Source: Schistocephalus solidus (Eukaryota > Platyhelminthes > Cestoda > Diphyllobothriidea > Diphyllobothriidae). From it: DNA of 64,000 nt. Shown here in pieces: positions 12,051 through 23,729 of this stretch. Below the pieces are notes generated by a model. That model did no database searches, was not told where the DNA came from, and saw only the letters and a list, made by a program, of their open reading frames with translations. The translations under genes and the position numbers were made by a program. The stretch spans positions 186,001 to 250,000 of the forward strand of contig WEDG01003369.1 of assembly GCA_017591395.1 (NCBI GenBank), given 5' to 3'. Every line of letters starts with the position of its first letter. The first letter of the stretch is position 1.

Positions 12051-13030
12051 TTTATGGGGCGGAAAGATGGGTGTAGTTTATTTTCGAGTTCCTACAGCAG
12101 CGATCGAATACTCCTGAGCGGGTGGACGGTTAAATTTGTCACTTTATCTCTAATATCTATAAACCAAGAATGTCCTCGAGAGAGTTTGGCGTAAGCTAGG
12201 CTTTTTGTGATAAGGTGATATTAACTAAGGTGCATAAGATTCAGTTTTGAGCCATCATGTATCCGATCCGAGTCAAGTATTGCACCCATCTCATCTTATA
12301 ATCTGTTTTTCCATTCACCTGAAGCTAATGAGGCACTCAGATTCCAGTATAAGATTTAGGTAAACAAGGGGTCACAAATTCGCGTCCACATAGCTTCTAT
12401 CATGATGGAACTTTAGTCCATCTTTCTAGACTTCCAAACGGTAATTTGAACTTTTACTAGGGGTTACCTCAAAAAATCAGGCAAAGGCATATTTTTTTCA
12501 AAATATACGTCCTGTAATTAACTGAATGCCCTGCTGTTGGTAGTAAGTTCACTTTCTAAGTACAAGCGCAAAAAACAATTTAACACTGTGAACCATATTA
12601 TGCGTTCTGCCTACCCTGTGGTTGTATGTTTATATTTTGAGGCGTTTTCGGGACTGAGAGCCTCCAAAATTTAATACTTACATGCTTTCTAATTTTGATC
12701 ACTTGAAATAAATGACGCCGGTTTCCAAATTGTCAGGAAATTGAGCTACTGCCATGTCAACGAAACTTTTGCAGACCTATTCTATTACCATTCGGACTGA
12801 CAGCATTTTTTTTGGAAAATAGAGATTTTATGTCTGTTAAAGCTTATAATTTAAAAGAGGAGTTCAAGCTTTTGGGTCTGAAATCGGTTCTTTCGTTTGG
12901 TTGTTTTTTGAACTTTTACCTTAGCTAATTATACATAAGGGAAATCAGAGTAACTACATTAAAATCATTCCATTTGACTAAAATTCTCATTATTAGGTTT
13001 ATCTGCAAACCATAGAGAATATGACAATTT
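12051..13030. repeat. diverged repeat, copy 2 (tandem to copy 1)
   Basis: Contains the same blocks in the same order and orientation as 11295-12050: 'gatgggtgtagtttatt', 'cagcgatcgaatactcctga', 'aaccaagaatgtcctcg', 'ggtgcataagattcagtttt', 'atgacgccggtttccaaat' and 'taattatacataagggaaat'. The offset between matching blocks grows from about 750 to about 970 bp, so this copy has gained sequence. Confidence 0.55.
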
Positions 13031-13255
13031 TTTCCATGTAAACTAATTTGGCCAGCACAGGCCTGTGGCAAGTGACACGATGTAACGTGAAGCTTTTAGC
13101 CAGCAACTTAAAAAGACAAAAAAATCTTCTAGCAGTTTCCCGCTATTCTTTTCAAAAACGTGCAATGTTCTTTTGATACCTTATTATCGATAAGTGAACT
13201 TTAGTGGAAAGACAGAGCATATTGCTGGCTGGGACGTCAAAAATATCTATAAATT

Positions 13256-13307
13256 AGCTGATAAGTGATTTTTCCCCATTTTTATGGGACATATTCACTT
13301 ATCAGCT
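13256..13307. repeat. inverted repeat / hairpin
   Basis: A perfect 13-bp inverted repeat (agctgataagtga at 13256-13268, its complement at 13295-13307) encloses a 26-nt loop that itself holds cccat/atggg. It could fold as a hairpin. It is not at the end of a gene I can identify, so a terminator or small-RNA role is not supported. Confidence 0.7.
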
Positions 13308-13734
13308 CAACCCTACATTGAAAAAGGAAACCAGCATTTTTTTGTGCTGACCTAGGGTAGCAAACGAAAGTATCTGCCAAATAACAGTTCCCATATTTAT
13401 TTGGGAAGATATTCAGTCTTCTCCTGAAGAATGCATGGAATTTTTTCGGTGGAAAACTTGTAAAATACTGTCAGCAAATTAAAAGTTTTTCTTGTAAGCC
13501 TTAAGTCTAAAAATTATGTTACGCAAAGTCCTTGCTAGTAGTTATAACAGGTTTTACTGACCCAGCACACCAAGTAAAAGATAATTATCGCAGGGAGGTC
13601 GTTCACCAATTAGGGTTATGAAAACTGCCTGTCACACTGTGCCCTGGAGCTCAATGTGGAACCCTTGCAGGCAGCCTCATAGTGACCAGAATTATAGGTG
13701 CAGAAGCGAATTTAGATGACGCAGCCAATTCCGA

Positions 13735-13835
13735 GCTTTAAGTCGTCATCAGCCAGTCATACTCAATCCCTTATTCGAACCCGGTATCTTGAGTCATTGA
13801 GAACAAAGTTTTGATCATGGAACCATGGGCCCCTT
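13735..13835 (-). repeat. tRNA-derived SINE-A fragment
   Basis: On the minus strand it reads 'ccgggttcgaataaggg' (a B-box-like core) then 'gagtatgactggctgatgac', the same junction as at 14240-14390, 36480-36545 and 44900-44975. The 5' tRNA-like half is missing or replaced. Confidence 0.5.
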
Positions 13836-14239
13836 GTCCTCTCTGTTGCTATCTGCAAATGTTATAAAGGATCTACAAAAACAGGGAGAACATATAAACC
13901 GTACAGCCTTGTCTGATGTTACGTGAAAAATGTGCATTAACTTCGCTTTATTTTCACACTATGTTGCTGAAATGTTGACTGCAAACTTTTTCAGTAAAAA
14001 CAGGTGGCTAAGCATTTGCCATCATGCCAACATATGAGCCTGACAAAGGTGACGAGATATGCAGAATTTAATTTAATCGCTAAATAGGCGCCTCCGCATA
14101 AATGAGTGATGCCCCATGTTAAGCAATTGCACTCACGCTAGTGGAGGCCTCTTCCTAATCTTAACCAGGTTATTTACGCATCTTCCCTCTCCCACCTCGC
14201 AGCATCCAACCAGTATGTCTGATTACCAACTCACTAATG

Positions 14240-14500
14240 AATATTGCCAGCAAAGATGAGGGTGACTGGAATGACCATTAGCCGTCATCAGCCAGTCATA
14301 CCCAACCCCAGATTGTGCACCACCCGAGGCTTGAACCCGGGACCCGTTGATCAGAAGTCAAACACTCAACGCAATATTCACATGCCTCTTCTACTGCTAG
14401 CTGCTGTGCAGCTGTTATCGGGGCTTGAGAGTGATCCCAAGGCATAACGGAACGTGTGAGTTCCGTTAGCGATCCGTGAGCGTTCCTCAACTAATGTAAG
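14240..14500 (-). mobile_element. tRNA-derived SINE-A copy
   Basis: The minus strand carries the tRNA-like head: 'acgggtcccgggttcaagcc' is the B-box region, with 'tgatcaacgggtc' before it. The body 'tatgactggctgatgacggc' follows. The right part (about 14396-14500) matches, in plus orientation, the tail of the next copy ('agctgctgtgcagctg', 'cgttagcgatccgtgagcgt'). The unit is therefore rearranged or part of a multimer. The open frames on both strands are incidental. Confidence 0.6.
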
Positions 14501-14525
14501 TCAATGTTCCAGATCTAAATCGGTA

Positions 14526-14790
14526 AGACAACGAGCCCGTGGCTCAATGGCTAAAGCGTGACACTCAAGCTCCACAGGACGTGTTCAAGTCTCTGATTGG
14601 GGTTAGGTATGACTGGTTGGTAACGGTCAATGAGCCAGAAATGGTCATTCTTGTCTCCTTTGTCCCTGTTGGCAATTCTAATCTACTTGAGCTACTAGCA
14701 GCTGTGCTGCTGCTGGAGGGGCTCAGGAGTGAGCTTCAAGGCAGAACGGGACGAAGGAGTTCCTTTAGTGATTTTTGAGCGTTCAACAAA
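14526..14790 (+). mobile_element. tRNA-derived SINE-A copy
   Basis: The plus strand starts with an A-box-like 'gtggctcaatggctaaagcg', a B-box-like 'gtgttcaagtctctg', then the body 'gtatgactggttggtaacgg' and a tail 'gctactagcagctgtgctgc' ending 'gtgatttttgagcgttcaac'. This is the most complete head-body-tail copy in the window. It is non-coding and would be transcribed by RNA polymerase III if active. Confidence 0.65.
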
Positions 14791-14819
14791 GAATTTCAAT
14801 ATTATCTATCGAAGACGGC

Positions 14820-15185
14820 AAGATAAGGAGCCTTTGGCTCAATATTTAGTGGTAGAGTTATGATCAACAGGTTGGGGGTTCGAGCCTTGATTGTGGAGTG
14901 GCCGACTTGTGGTTTGAGAGTCTGAATGCAAGGTCTTCTCTAAATGTGGCCTTTTCGGCACTCCTACTCCCTGGGATCCGTGTCAGATATGGAGATACGC
15001 TTAGGGGCTCTCCAGCTGCACCCTCTCCCACGTCCGGTATGCTTTCTTTGGTCATAATACCGGGCCTAGGGGAGTGTCGAGGGCGAAAGTGTGCGGTAGA
15101 TATTGCGCAAGTCTTCTCACACTACTAGCAAATTCACGCGCAAGTCATCGTGCCCACACACTCGGTGCACATTAAACTCGACGAT
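14820..15185 (+). mobile_element. SINE-B copy with tRNA-like head
   Basis: The head has an A-box-like 'tttggctcaatatttagtgg' and a B-box-like 'gggggttcgagcc'. The SINE-B body follows ('gtggtttgagagtctgaatg', 'aatgtggccttttcggcact', 'cactcctactccctgggatc') and then the 3' part 'aattcacgcgcaagtcatcg'. This copy shows that family B also has a tRNA-derived promoter region. The open frames in both directions are shadows. Confidence 0.6.
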
Positions 15186-15189
15186 TGTA

Positions 15190-16150
15190 CTTTCAGTTAT
15201 GTCAAATACGCGGACTGTGTGTGCGTGTGAACAGATAATTATGGGGGCGTGTGACCACCATCTGGAATTTGCCAGGTAGACAGAGTGCCACGCAGAACGC
15301 TGGATTCGCTAAAAGAATGACCATTACCTTGGCCTTTGCTAGCATATATTTACATAAGCCTTCAGAGTAGCCTGCTGGTGCCCTGAAGATAACCCAGGTA
15401 GATTCTGTGGCACCCATTCGGGGGCTCGCATAGATCAGCTGGGCAAGAATTAAACTCTTCCCCTAACTTTTCCAGATGCCTCAGTGTAGGGTCTAAGTAT
15501 CCCGCTCCACTGGAACAGGTTAGTGAATAAATACACGCCGATGTGGCCTGAGCGGCAAAACGCGTTTAAACGTTCAGGATAATTGTCTTTCAAGGGCGGA
15601 TAACTTGCCCATGAATTACCGCATTTTACTTTGGCGGGAGTTGAAATAAATTGTCCTACCCTGTTAGCTTATCTTTTCCCGTCTACAAAGATGCGAACAA
15701 TTTAACACACGCAGTAGGCACTAGCGCTAGTTCAAAGCACGAATCGATTGGCAAAAAATACTAGCACCGCTACATCGCATTAATCAAGCATTAAACAAAC
15801 TATTAACTCCATGGAATAAGGACAGGAATTAACTTTGGTACCAGGGCATATAACGTAGAATGCTGGTCACTCCTACTTCATTCAAAACCAAGGAAAATTG
15901 TAGTGCAGTCTCCTAGTACTACTTAATTTAAGTTTTGTCGAATTAGAAATGTTCCCATGAGACCGATTGCTAAAAATTCGCAGTGAATTCGTGTTTTGTC
16001 TGAATGAATTACAAAATTTTCCCAACACCTAAAGTCACCTATTGCTAGTTTTGTTACGTGTCTCATCTTATCACTGTGGTTAAGCCTTTTTAATGGCAGT
16101 TCTTTTGATGCACAACTGATCACATTCAGTAAAATGGTGGAGACGATGGT
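15190..16150. other. no recognisable gene
   Basis: No domain, RNA gene or clear repeat seen before the purine tract. Confidence 0.4.
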
Positions 16151-16349
16151 AGGAAAAGGGAGAGAAGGAGGAGGAGGAGGAGGAGAGGGAGGAGGAGGAG
16201 GAGGAGGAGGAGGAGGAGGAGGAGGAGGAGGAGGAGGAGGAGGAGGAGGAGGAGGAGGAGGAGGAGGAGGAGGAGGAGGAGGAGGAGGAGGAGGAGGAGG
16301 AGGAGGAGGAGGAGGAGGAGGAGGAGGAGGAGGAGGAGGAGGAGGGAAA
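16151..16349 (+). repeat. (GGA)n microsatellite in a 199-nt homopurine tract
   Basis: The uninterrupted GGA array runs 16188-16345 (158 bp, about 52 units) inside a purine-only strand from 16151 to 16349. The poly-Gly, poly-Pro, poly-Ser and poly-Leu frames that cross it are artefacts of the repeat. Such tracts can form triplex or quadruplex structures in vitro and are unstable in length. Confidence 0.97.
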
Positions 16350-17395
16350 CCAAAAAAGAGAAAGTGATAATTGCATGCATGCCTGTCGATAACATACTGC
16401 TGTATTAGAGGAAGTGTTTCAGTTCCAAGGACAATGCGCCCATCCAGCGAAAACTTGTTAGTTTTTGCTCCCAAAACAGAACTGTGTGCAACCAAAAGAT
16501 TGATTTTGAAGTCGATTTTGTTTTTTTTACCTCCAAAGACTATGGAAATGGAAGGTACACTACAGCTTCCAAGTTCCTTGGTGCATTTTCCCATCATACA
16601 GTCAAGAAAGGCGGAAAAATATTAAGGGATACCTTGGTTAAATGCCAGGTAAAGAGGTAAATTCTACTCGCTAAAGAATTTAACACTTGACGTGGTCTCT
16701 GAAGTTTTGTCAAACCTGACACACTATTGAAAGGCAGAAATTATTTGCAAGGCAGAACTTTCTCCACCCTAAGTTGGTTGAAGTGCAGACCCCCAACTGA
16801 CAACCTTTTAAGCTGTGACCAATTAAATGACTCAGATAAGGGAAAAGAGAAACAGACAGTCAACAAGAGATATAAACAAGGACCTACATTTTTTTACGCA
16901 TGGAAATGCCCTTTGCGTGACACCGAACTTTCTGACCTGACATTTTCACCAAGAATGTGTTTAATATCATTGGATGTAGAGCTACCAAGTATATGGTCAT
17001 ATTTTTAACCAAATACGTGCTGAAGCTTTCATAAATGAAGCAGGCCCAGGACTATGACCTCGCATGTTGAAATCCAGTTTAAATGCAAAACAAAGGTGAA
17101 AGTTGTCAAAGATGCAAGTAGTGCTTAGAGGAAATTTAACAAATTTTCAGTGAAATTGTTTTAACTGATGCATTTTCAATTTCACTGTCCTAGGGCCATG
17201 AACATTCTATGTTCACTGATCTTTTTAACTAAACCATGAACAAACCTAATACAATTAGTAAAAATTAACTACCTTTGCGCTCAACCATCAAGTAAGGGAA
17301 AGGACTCATTGTATTGTGTTTTGGGGCTCAATCTCGAAGCACGCCAGCTGTCGCGCAGTGGCTAGTATATTACGGGCAGAAGGCAATCACCAACA
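16350..17395. other. no confident feature
   Basis: A minus-strand frame is open from 16597 into the GGA array and has about 75 non-repetitive codons, but it matches no family I know and has no visible splice partner. The rest shows nothing. Confidence 0.35.
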
Positions 17396-17399
17396 AGCA

Positions 17400-17545
17400 C
17401 GAGGGAGACTGGGATGTCAACTTCTGGCTTATTAACCATCATCAGCCAGGTATAACCAACTCCAGGACAGGACAACGAACCCCGGCTCAATGAAAAGGGC
17501 GTTGGACTTCTAACGAAGAAGTCGAAGGTTTGAGTCTTAGTAGTT
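17400..17545 (-). repeat. rearranged SINE-A fragment
   Basis: The block 'ggcttattaaccatcatcag' followed by 'ccaggtataaccaact' matches the minus-oriented SINE body at 44905-44945. It then abuts a plus-oriented tRNA-like stretch ('cggctcaatgaaaagggcgt'). Two inversely oriented pieces appear fused. Confidence 0.45.
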
Positions 17546-17559
17546 GTACTGCTATTGTC

Positions 17560-20500
17560 TGGCCATTCCAGTCGGTGATGTCTTTCTGCTCATGATCAGG
17601 CTGCCAACTTTCGAGCGATGCATTCGTGAAATGCCAGAGTAAGTCACTGCTCAGCTCTTGGCCCCTCGAAATGTAATTTGAATAAATTTCACCACTGTGT
17701 ACTCCCAATTATGTCGAAATGTAATCGCCGTATCGTCTGTGACCTCCGAGCAGCAAATATTTTTTGCAGTTTCTTATCAGGTTTCTTGTGAATCTTACCT
17801 TACGCTTGTGCAGTTTTATTGGTCTTTACTCAAGGAAAACTCCTAAGAAATGGGGATGAGTTGCATAAGATTTATAGAAACTCTCTGATTAAGTAATCAG
17901 TTAGAAGAGCCATTAGCAATTTGAGTTCACAGGGATTAATTTGGGATTTTATCTACGCTCGCCCCCTCCCCGAAGAACAATGTACTTACGCCAGAGTTTT
18001 CCTGTCCCGATTGTGGGTTTCGAACCACTCACGAAACGCACTAAACGAATCCAATTTATTCTATCCAATGCAACATGCTTGAATAATGGCTTTTACTCGT
18101 GCCCAATTTTCATTTGTCATTCTTCTGTGTCCACAACTACCTAAACAGAGTACTTCTGAAGAATGTAAGTAGGAACCTGTTAGATGCGCCTAAAATATCT
18201 GGTATGGCGTCTTTCTAGGAACCTTTTGGGAACTTGGCACACGTAGTTGCCAGGACATACAGCTGAGACAGTTTTTTGCCTTCTGATAAGAGCGCTATTT
18301 AGGAACTCATACATTCCGTGTGGCTCGGGCAGAAGTCCACGCCTGTTCAATCATTTCCCTGTTTTGCAAACAGGTCGCAAAATACTTGAGGATAATGATT
18401 GTCTTCGGAACAGTTGGGAATTTTCAGCCGTCAACAAAGAAACGTACGCATACTCATAGTGGAACATACATTTGAATTTTCATTTGGCAGACGGAGAGGG
18501 AAGACTGGCATGGACATGTCGGTGGGTAATTGGGTCGCAACTTGACGCCTAAAACGGAATATTCGAATCAAATCTTAGTTGATAAGACACTGAACACACC
18601 GATTCAGCAATAAGCTCCTTACTCACATCCCATTTGCCATGGTTTGCAATATGTACTTACCGAACGCAATAAGTAGCGTCCTGTTTTGCCTCGCAGTCTT
18701 GGAGTGACGCATGCCTAGTCGATGGAAACGAGTATAAAAAGTGCAAGGGCAGTATTTTAGGATTCTTCCCAGTTTAGCCAGCACCTGGATTCGGGATGAC
18801 TATCGTATCAAAATCAGACCTCAAATGTGCATTGACCCCTTGTCTACAGGAACTAATTATGGGCCTAATGGGCCTTACTCCTGGAAAATTATGGTTGGGC
18901 TGAAGATTATGGTCAGGAGGTAGTTGGGGGTGAAGGTTGTGTCTAAGCTTATCGTTAGTGTTTACTATAGAGTTAAGGTTTAAATTAGGCTAAGGATTAG
19001 GATAAGGGATACGCTTTAGTTTTATGTGAGGTCTATTCATAGTGTAAGGACACTGGAATATTTACCAGTCCTGGAATTATGCGCAGGACCAGGTTTATTA
19101 CTTCAGGGGCGTGCCTTTTCCCTTGTCGAGTTTAGGGGCCTAACAAGTATTCCTGGCCAATTCATTTCCCATAATCTCTTCGAAAAATCTCGGTATAACT
19201 GGTCTTTTCTAACTGTAGTCCGATGCTGCCTTTTGCCCGAAACGAGTCATATTCTTTCTATATTTGGCTTGCATCTAAATGGCAGTTTACATGAAAAAAG
19301 GAACATTTGAGATGGATAAAATGATGGCTTTTCTAATCAATATGCCCGCTTCATTTCTTTATCAATCAAAACCTGAAACTTGAACGTTTACTTTTACGCA
19401 TGCAATGTCTTGGTATCCTTTGAGATCCAGGCTAAAATTTATCTTGTTTCATTCCAAGAACCATAAGTGATGTAAGCTGCTGCTTGACTAACTACCATTG
19501 CTTATTTGGGAATCTTGCGCTTTCAACTGGATTACCGCTTTCATTTTAACCCTCAAGAAATATTTTCCAACGTTCCAACACTCGTAGGTTACTCCATTGC
19601 TATTGATTTTATGGTTTTAGAAGAGACATCAACTATGGGGCACCCATCTCTCATTCTTAGGCCTCACAATTTTGCAAATATTAATTTGCATATCTACTGC
19701 TCAACTGCTCCGCCAGGGGCTTAATAAAGGCAGTTTCAAACAACAGCTACTTTAATTATAACTACCAAAAATTACGATGCTTCGAGGGTTCAGTTACTCA
19801 CGAGAAGTTTTAAGCCAAAACACGTCATCTTTCTTGAATATGATTCGGTGGTGCCAGTAGGATAGATTTGTCACAGCAGCGATGTGAGGTAGCTTTGCCA
19901 TAGAGCTCTCTCAAGGGCCATCATACTCAATCGCAAATCGATAAGTTATACAGGTAAAAAGAAGACTGAAGGGGCTAGTCTGCGCCAACCAGTTAGCCAG
20001 CCGCAACCAAGTGCCACGTTCTAGCAAACCTGGGGTTCAAAACTGGACTTTTTGATCCCTGAGCTCTACATTAGGCCTTAAGTGCTCACTGCCCTGTCAG
20101 GTATGATCGGAAAAATAAAGTTGCATGGAATTGGCGATCACCTAGCGACAAGCAACACGAGTAAAGAGGGCATGGCTGCCTCGCGATCATACTTGAGCTG
20201 GGAATGGTCACGATAATTCACCTCGTCCTTGTAGGTATGCCTTTCACTTTACTACTCAGCTTCCAATCGGGTGACGTTGATCGAGCCCACTTTTCAAACA
20301 TATCAAATTTAACTCTGCCACGAGCACTTTGCTTCCCACAAGCTTATTTCTCTATGTTAATCAGTACAGAAAATCGCATTAGATGTGCTATCTCTTGAAA
20401 TGATAACCAACATTCTGAAATGCGCTTTTCGGTAGAAAAAGTTCCATACGTAGGGCTATAATGTTCATTGATGTGCAACATAATCCTGCAATATTACAGC

Positions 20501-20710
20501 CGCAGAATGCTGTCAGGTCTTGAATGAGCTTTGTTCCAGCCACCTATAAAACCGACATCCTACAAGAAAGTACTACTTAGGTAATCAGTATTTTTTCCCA
20601 AGGAGTTTTGGTGCCCTGGCAAATTGTAGCATATTTCACAGAAGAGGTGCACAATAATATTTTCCTTTTTATTCAATAGGTAGTGTACTACGTCTTTTTT
20701 AAATTATATA
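17560..20710. other. no recognisable gene; TTAGG-like stretch inside
   Basis: Mostly anonymous sequence. From about 18890 to 19030 there is a run of imperfect TTAGG-like units ('gattaggataagggatacg', 'gagttaaggtttaaattagg'), similar in flavour to the stretches at 34920-35090, 45370-45545 and 47000-47120. I see no exon with splice support. Confidence 0.4.
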
Positions 20711-20715
20711 CTTGT

Positions 20716-20735
20716 AGAGAGAGAGAGAGAGAGAG
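20716..20735 (+). repeat. (AG)10 microsatellite
   Basis: Ten perfect AG units. A shorter (AG)n also lies near 23175-23187. Confidence 0.95.
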
Positions 20736-21326
20736 TGGTTCCAATTTTTGAAAGTGCTTTTACTTCAGAATAATGTTGAAACTGACTTGTTGCTACACCT
20801 GACTTTAGGGCTTCCGAAACTACGGGAAGTATATTGAGAAGAACGTAAGGCTTATGTGTATAAGGAAAAATAAATATACGAGGTTTCAGCATCTGACGTG
20901 CTTAAGATCGCGTGCTCTGTTTTACGATGTAAAAACTGCAGATTGCATGTGGAATACATTCTTTTAAGTCTTTGTTTTGGACTGGTGAATTTAATCTTTT
21001 AGGGTTATCAATAACCGGACAAATACAATGTTAAATGTACAATGTGCTTTTGATTCCGAGGGAGGAAAACGTAGGGGGCTTTTAATTAGTTGTTTCCACT
21101 GCACTTTATGCAAAAGTGCTATCTACTGATTGGTGGCATAATAATTCACTCAAACGTGACTGGCTGCATTGGAGCCAATCAACACCTCGTCGCCTGCAGA
21201 TATACACTCGATTACCGACAAAACCCTGCGAGCAGTCCGGAATTTATGGCCAGTTGAGTCATGAATCTTACCTTTGATTGGACTACAGGTTGAGTTCTGC
21301 CATCTGAAGGGATCAGTAGTGGCAAC

Positions 21327-21566
21327 TTGTCCGTCTTCATGGCCATCGGAGAGGTGAACTCAGCAGGGGCTTTTAGCCAGGCTGAAATCACGAGCTCCTT
21401 TCGATTCTCCCTCTTCGTTCTCGCTCTAACCTTTGGCTATTTCATCCTAATGGCTAGTCTTGGAGTGTATTTCTGGTGGAGGGCCAGGCGGAAATGGCTT
21501 CGGAAGAATCAGCGAAACGGCAATGTCCCAATCGCTTTGAACGACCCGAAAATGTGCTTCAAATAA
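21327..21566 (+). CDS. possible terminal exon, single-pass membrane protein
   Basis: The frame ends at TAA 21564-21566. It encodes about 30 polar residues, then a hydrophobic stretch (FSLFVLALTFGYFILMASLG, roughly residues 29-48), an aromatic and basic patch (FWWRARRKWLRKNQRNG) and a short tail. This is the classic look of the C-terminus of a type I membrane protein: a transmembrane helix with positively charged cytoplasmic side. The bases around the stop spell AATAAA, a candidate polyadenylation signal overlapping the stop. The 5' edge is unresolved. An acceptor-like CAG ends at 21288, but a TGA lies in this frame at 21291-21293, so the exon must start further in or the call is wrong. No upstream exon was found. 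Confidence 0.3.
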   Translation: MSVFMAIGEVNSAGAFSQAEITSSFRFSLFVLALTFGYFILMASLGVYFWWRARRKWLRKNQRNGNVPIALNDPKMCFK

Positions 21567-22699
21567 AGTATCCCAGCGCGGAGTCACTATGAAAGCGTTG
21601 AATGGGCAAGAGTAAAGCCATTTTGAGGAAGCCGACAAACTGGTAAGCCTGCTGGCTCATTCTTCTTCCTCTTGCCCACTGACCTTTTTCAAAAAGACTG
21701 GCCCTAACGAGATTCTCCTTCCCCTTGTTTCACAGAAGATTGCAGTCTACCAGGTATTTTATATAATGACCATGCATTGGAAAAAAAACACGCACTATCA
21801 AAAACTGAGCTTTTGGATTTTATGGCATACACAACGCAGGAGAAAAGTACTTTGAAACTTTGTTTTAGGCAGGTTTGAGCAAGCTTTTCTGACATCTGCT
21901 ATTCTTTGTCGCATTTTGTACACACTAAGTGAAAAACCGGGTGAGAACGGATCAAGCCATATTTACAAATATGCGCTAGTTACCGGTTAATAATTCCATA
22001 ATGACGAGCAAGAGGAAATTATCAGCCTATCTATTGGAAGTAACGAATCCTGAAAAAGCAATTGAAAGATTGTATGATAAACTGGGGCACAGGCTGGGCT
22101 GAATGATTGAAAAATGTCAAGCAAATGCTCCATAATTTTCTTTCAAACACTCGGGGTTTAGTATTCCTTAAGATCATGGGGTAACCAAATTCACGTCAAG
22201 GATGCTGATTGGTTTGAAATCCAGGAATAAGAATTGCACCTGGTGTTTAGCTAGACCAGGGGAGTCGTAAGTCGTCGAAAGAGTCATAGGGGATGTAGTC
22301 TGTGACAGTTCGTCTCAAAAGTTGAGTAAATTAGTCTATTTTCTGAGCGTCGGATGACAACATAACCACAACTGGTCTTCTAGACTAGCACATTTATGGA
22401 CTATTCCATGCTGCTTTATTTAATTAATAAGGAAATTAATGCGTGAACTTGAAGTTAATCCTTCTGAACAATCTTTTAGTGCCTAGGTCCACATTTGAAT
22501 ATTCTGAACTGAAATCAATCAGCTACTGTCGAAGAATCGCGTTACAAGGTACCACCATGCCGTCAGTAGTATACTAATATGCAATTATTTACCATAGCAG
22601 AAAAAGTACTAGCTAGAAGCTCAGACATACGTGTTTCACTTATTTGTGGCGCTGTATAATGCATCTGGGAGGAGTTTGGATCATCAGTTGATCAACTGG

Positions 22700-23050
22700 T
22701 GAATTATTTGCATACGACTGACTACCCGTTGACAGCTTGTCAGTATGACCCAGTTACGTCGCAGGAACTGATGAAATTCTGATTCATTATTCATTCCAAC
22801 CTTTAGACCGAATCTGAACAGGTTTGTTCTAAAGGATTTCCTTCAATTTCGCGCATTTAGATCCTCAAAAATTAAACAAGACAGCATTGAAACTGGAGTT
22901 GGTATACCACAAAACACCCGGGGAAAGTTGGGGCCCACTAGTGAGCCAAACCCGCGCGCAGTTGGATCATGCAGCAGCAAAATCCGTATGTCGGGGCTTT
23001 TAGCTAGTAACTGTGCTGTCAGAAAGGTTAGTTTTTAACTAGTTGGATTG
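22700..23050 (+). repeat. diverged repeat shared with 44540-44800
   Basis: Blocks such as 'aaggatttccttcaatttcg' with 'cgcatttag', and 'gggcttttagctagtaactg' with 'tgctgtca', correspond to 'aaggatttgctccaaattag', 'cgcattta' and 'gggctttaagctagtacctg' near 44590-44770. The identity of the family is unknown. Confidence 0.4.
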
Positions 23051-23299
23051 GTCTATTCAAGCCTCCGTAGCAAGCGAATGTTAGGCCAATACATAGTACC
23101 AACTTGTTTATGTAGAGTGGCATGTTTCCTTATAAAGTTTAGCCGTTTCTGACTGTAGCAGCGAGGCCAGTAAGAGAGAGAGAGAGGAATACGCTTTAAT
23201 TTGCAGTTTCATTCAAAATTTTCAGCAAAAATATAAATGGCTCCATTCAGTAAGATAAAAGGATAAGTAAACATAATATGCAAGAATCAAAGAGTCAAA

Positions 23300-23720
23300 A
23301 ATGGACATCTAGCGGGGAGACAGTTCTAGTCTGAGCTTTTTTATTTCAGTCTCTTCACACGTAGGGTAGTGTGCTAAAAATGGCAAAACGGAGCGCTGGT
23401 ATGCCATTGTACGACAGGCTATATGGCGAAAGCCTTGGCACATCGGACGGGAATACTTCACAGCAATCATCTCAGAGTGGATGGGGTGGGTTATATCATC
23501 AAGGATTCGCCCAGCGAATTGTTTGACTGTCGTAAATTGCCGTTTTGCTATCAAATCCGCTAAAGCAGTATAAGAAACACCAGCAGCAGAAGAGGGCATT
23601 CGGAGAATACGTTTAAACTCAAAATCCTTTTTAAGCAAGGCTGGAAAAATCACGGGAGAGCAATAAAGGATGAGGGGAAGAACGAGGTGATCAGAGGTTG
23701 TAGGAAGCTGAGATTCCAAA
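23300..23720 (-). pseudogene. LINE ORF2 3'-terminal fragment
   Basis: About 136 codons on the minus strand, ending at a stop near 23309, read like the extreme C-terminal region that follows the reverse transcriptase in a flatworm non-LTR retrotransposon. Landmarks are LILYCSPVIFPALLKKDFEFKRILRMPSSAAG near the start, a middle stretch FAGRILDDITHPIH and the end SVLPFLAHYPTCEE. No RT motifs lie upstream, so it is a 5'-truncated copy, the usual fate of target-primed insertions. A short (AG)n lies just beyond its 3' side. The identification is from recalled pattern, and the LINE clade is uncertain. Confidence 0.55.
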
Positions 23721-23729
23721 GAATTGTTT

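Noticed and set aside
15923..16625. Long frames through the GGA array (poly-Pro, poly-Ser, poly-Leu and poly-Gly proteins)
   Set aside because: They exist in every frame because the array has no stop codon. The roughly 75 non-repetitive codons before the array match nothing I know.
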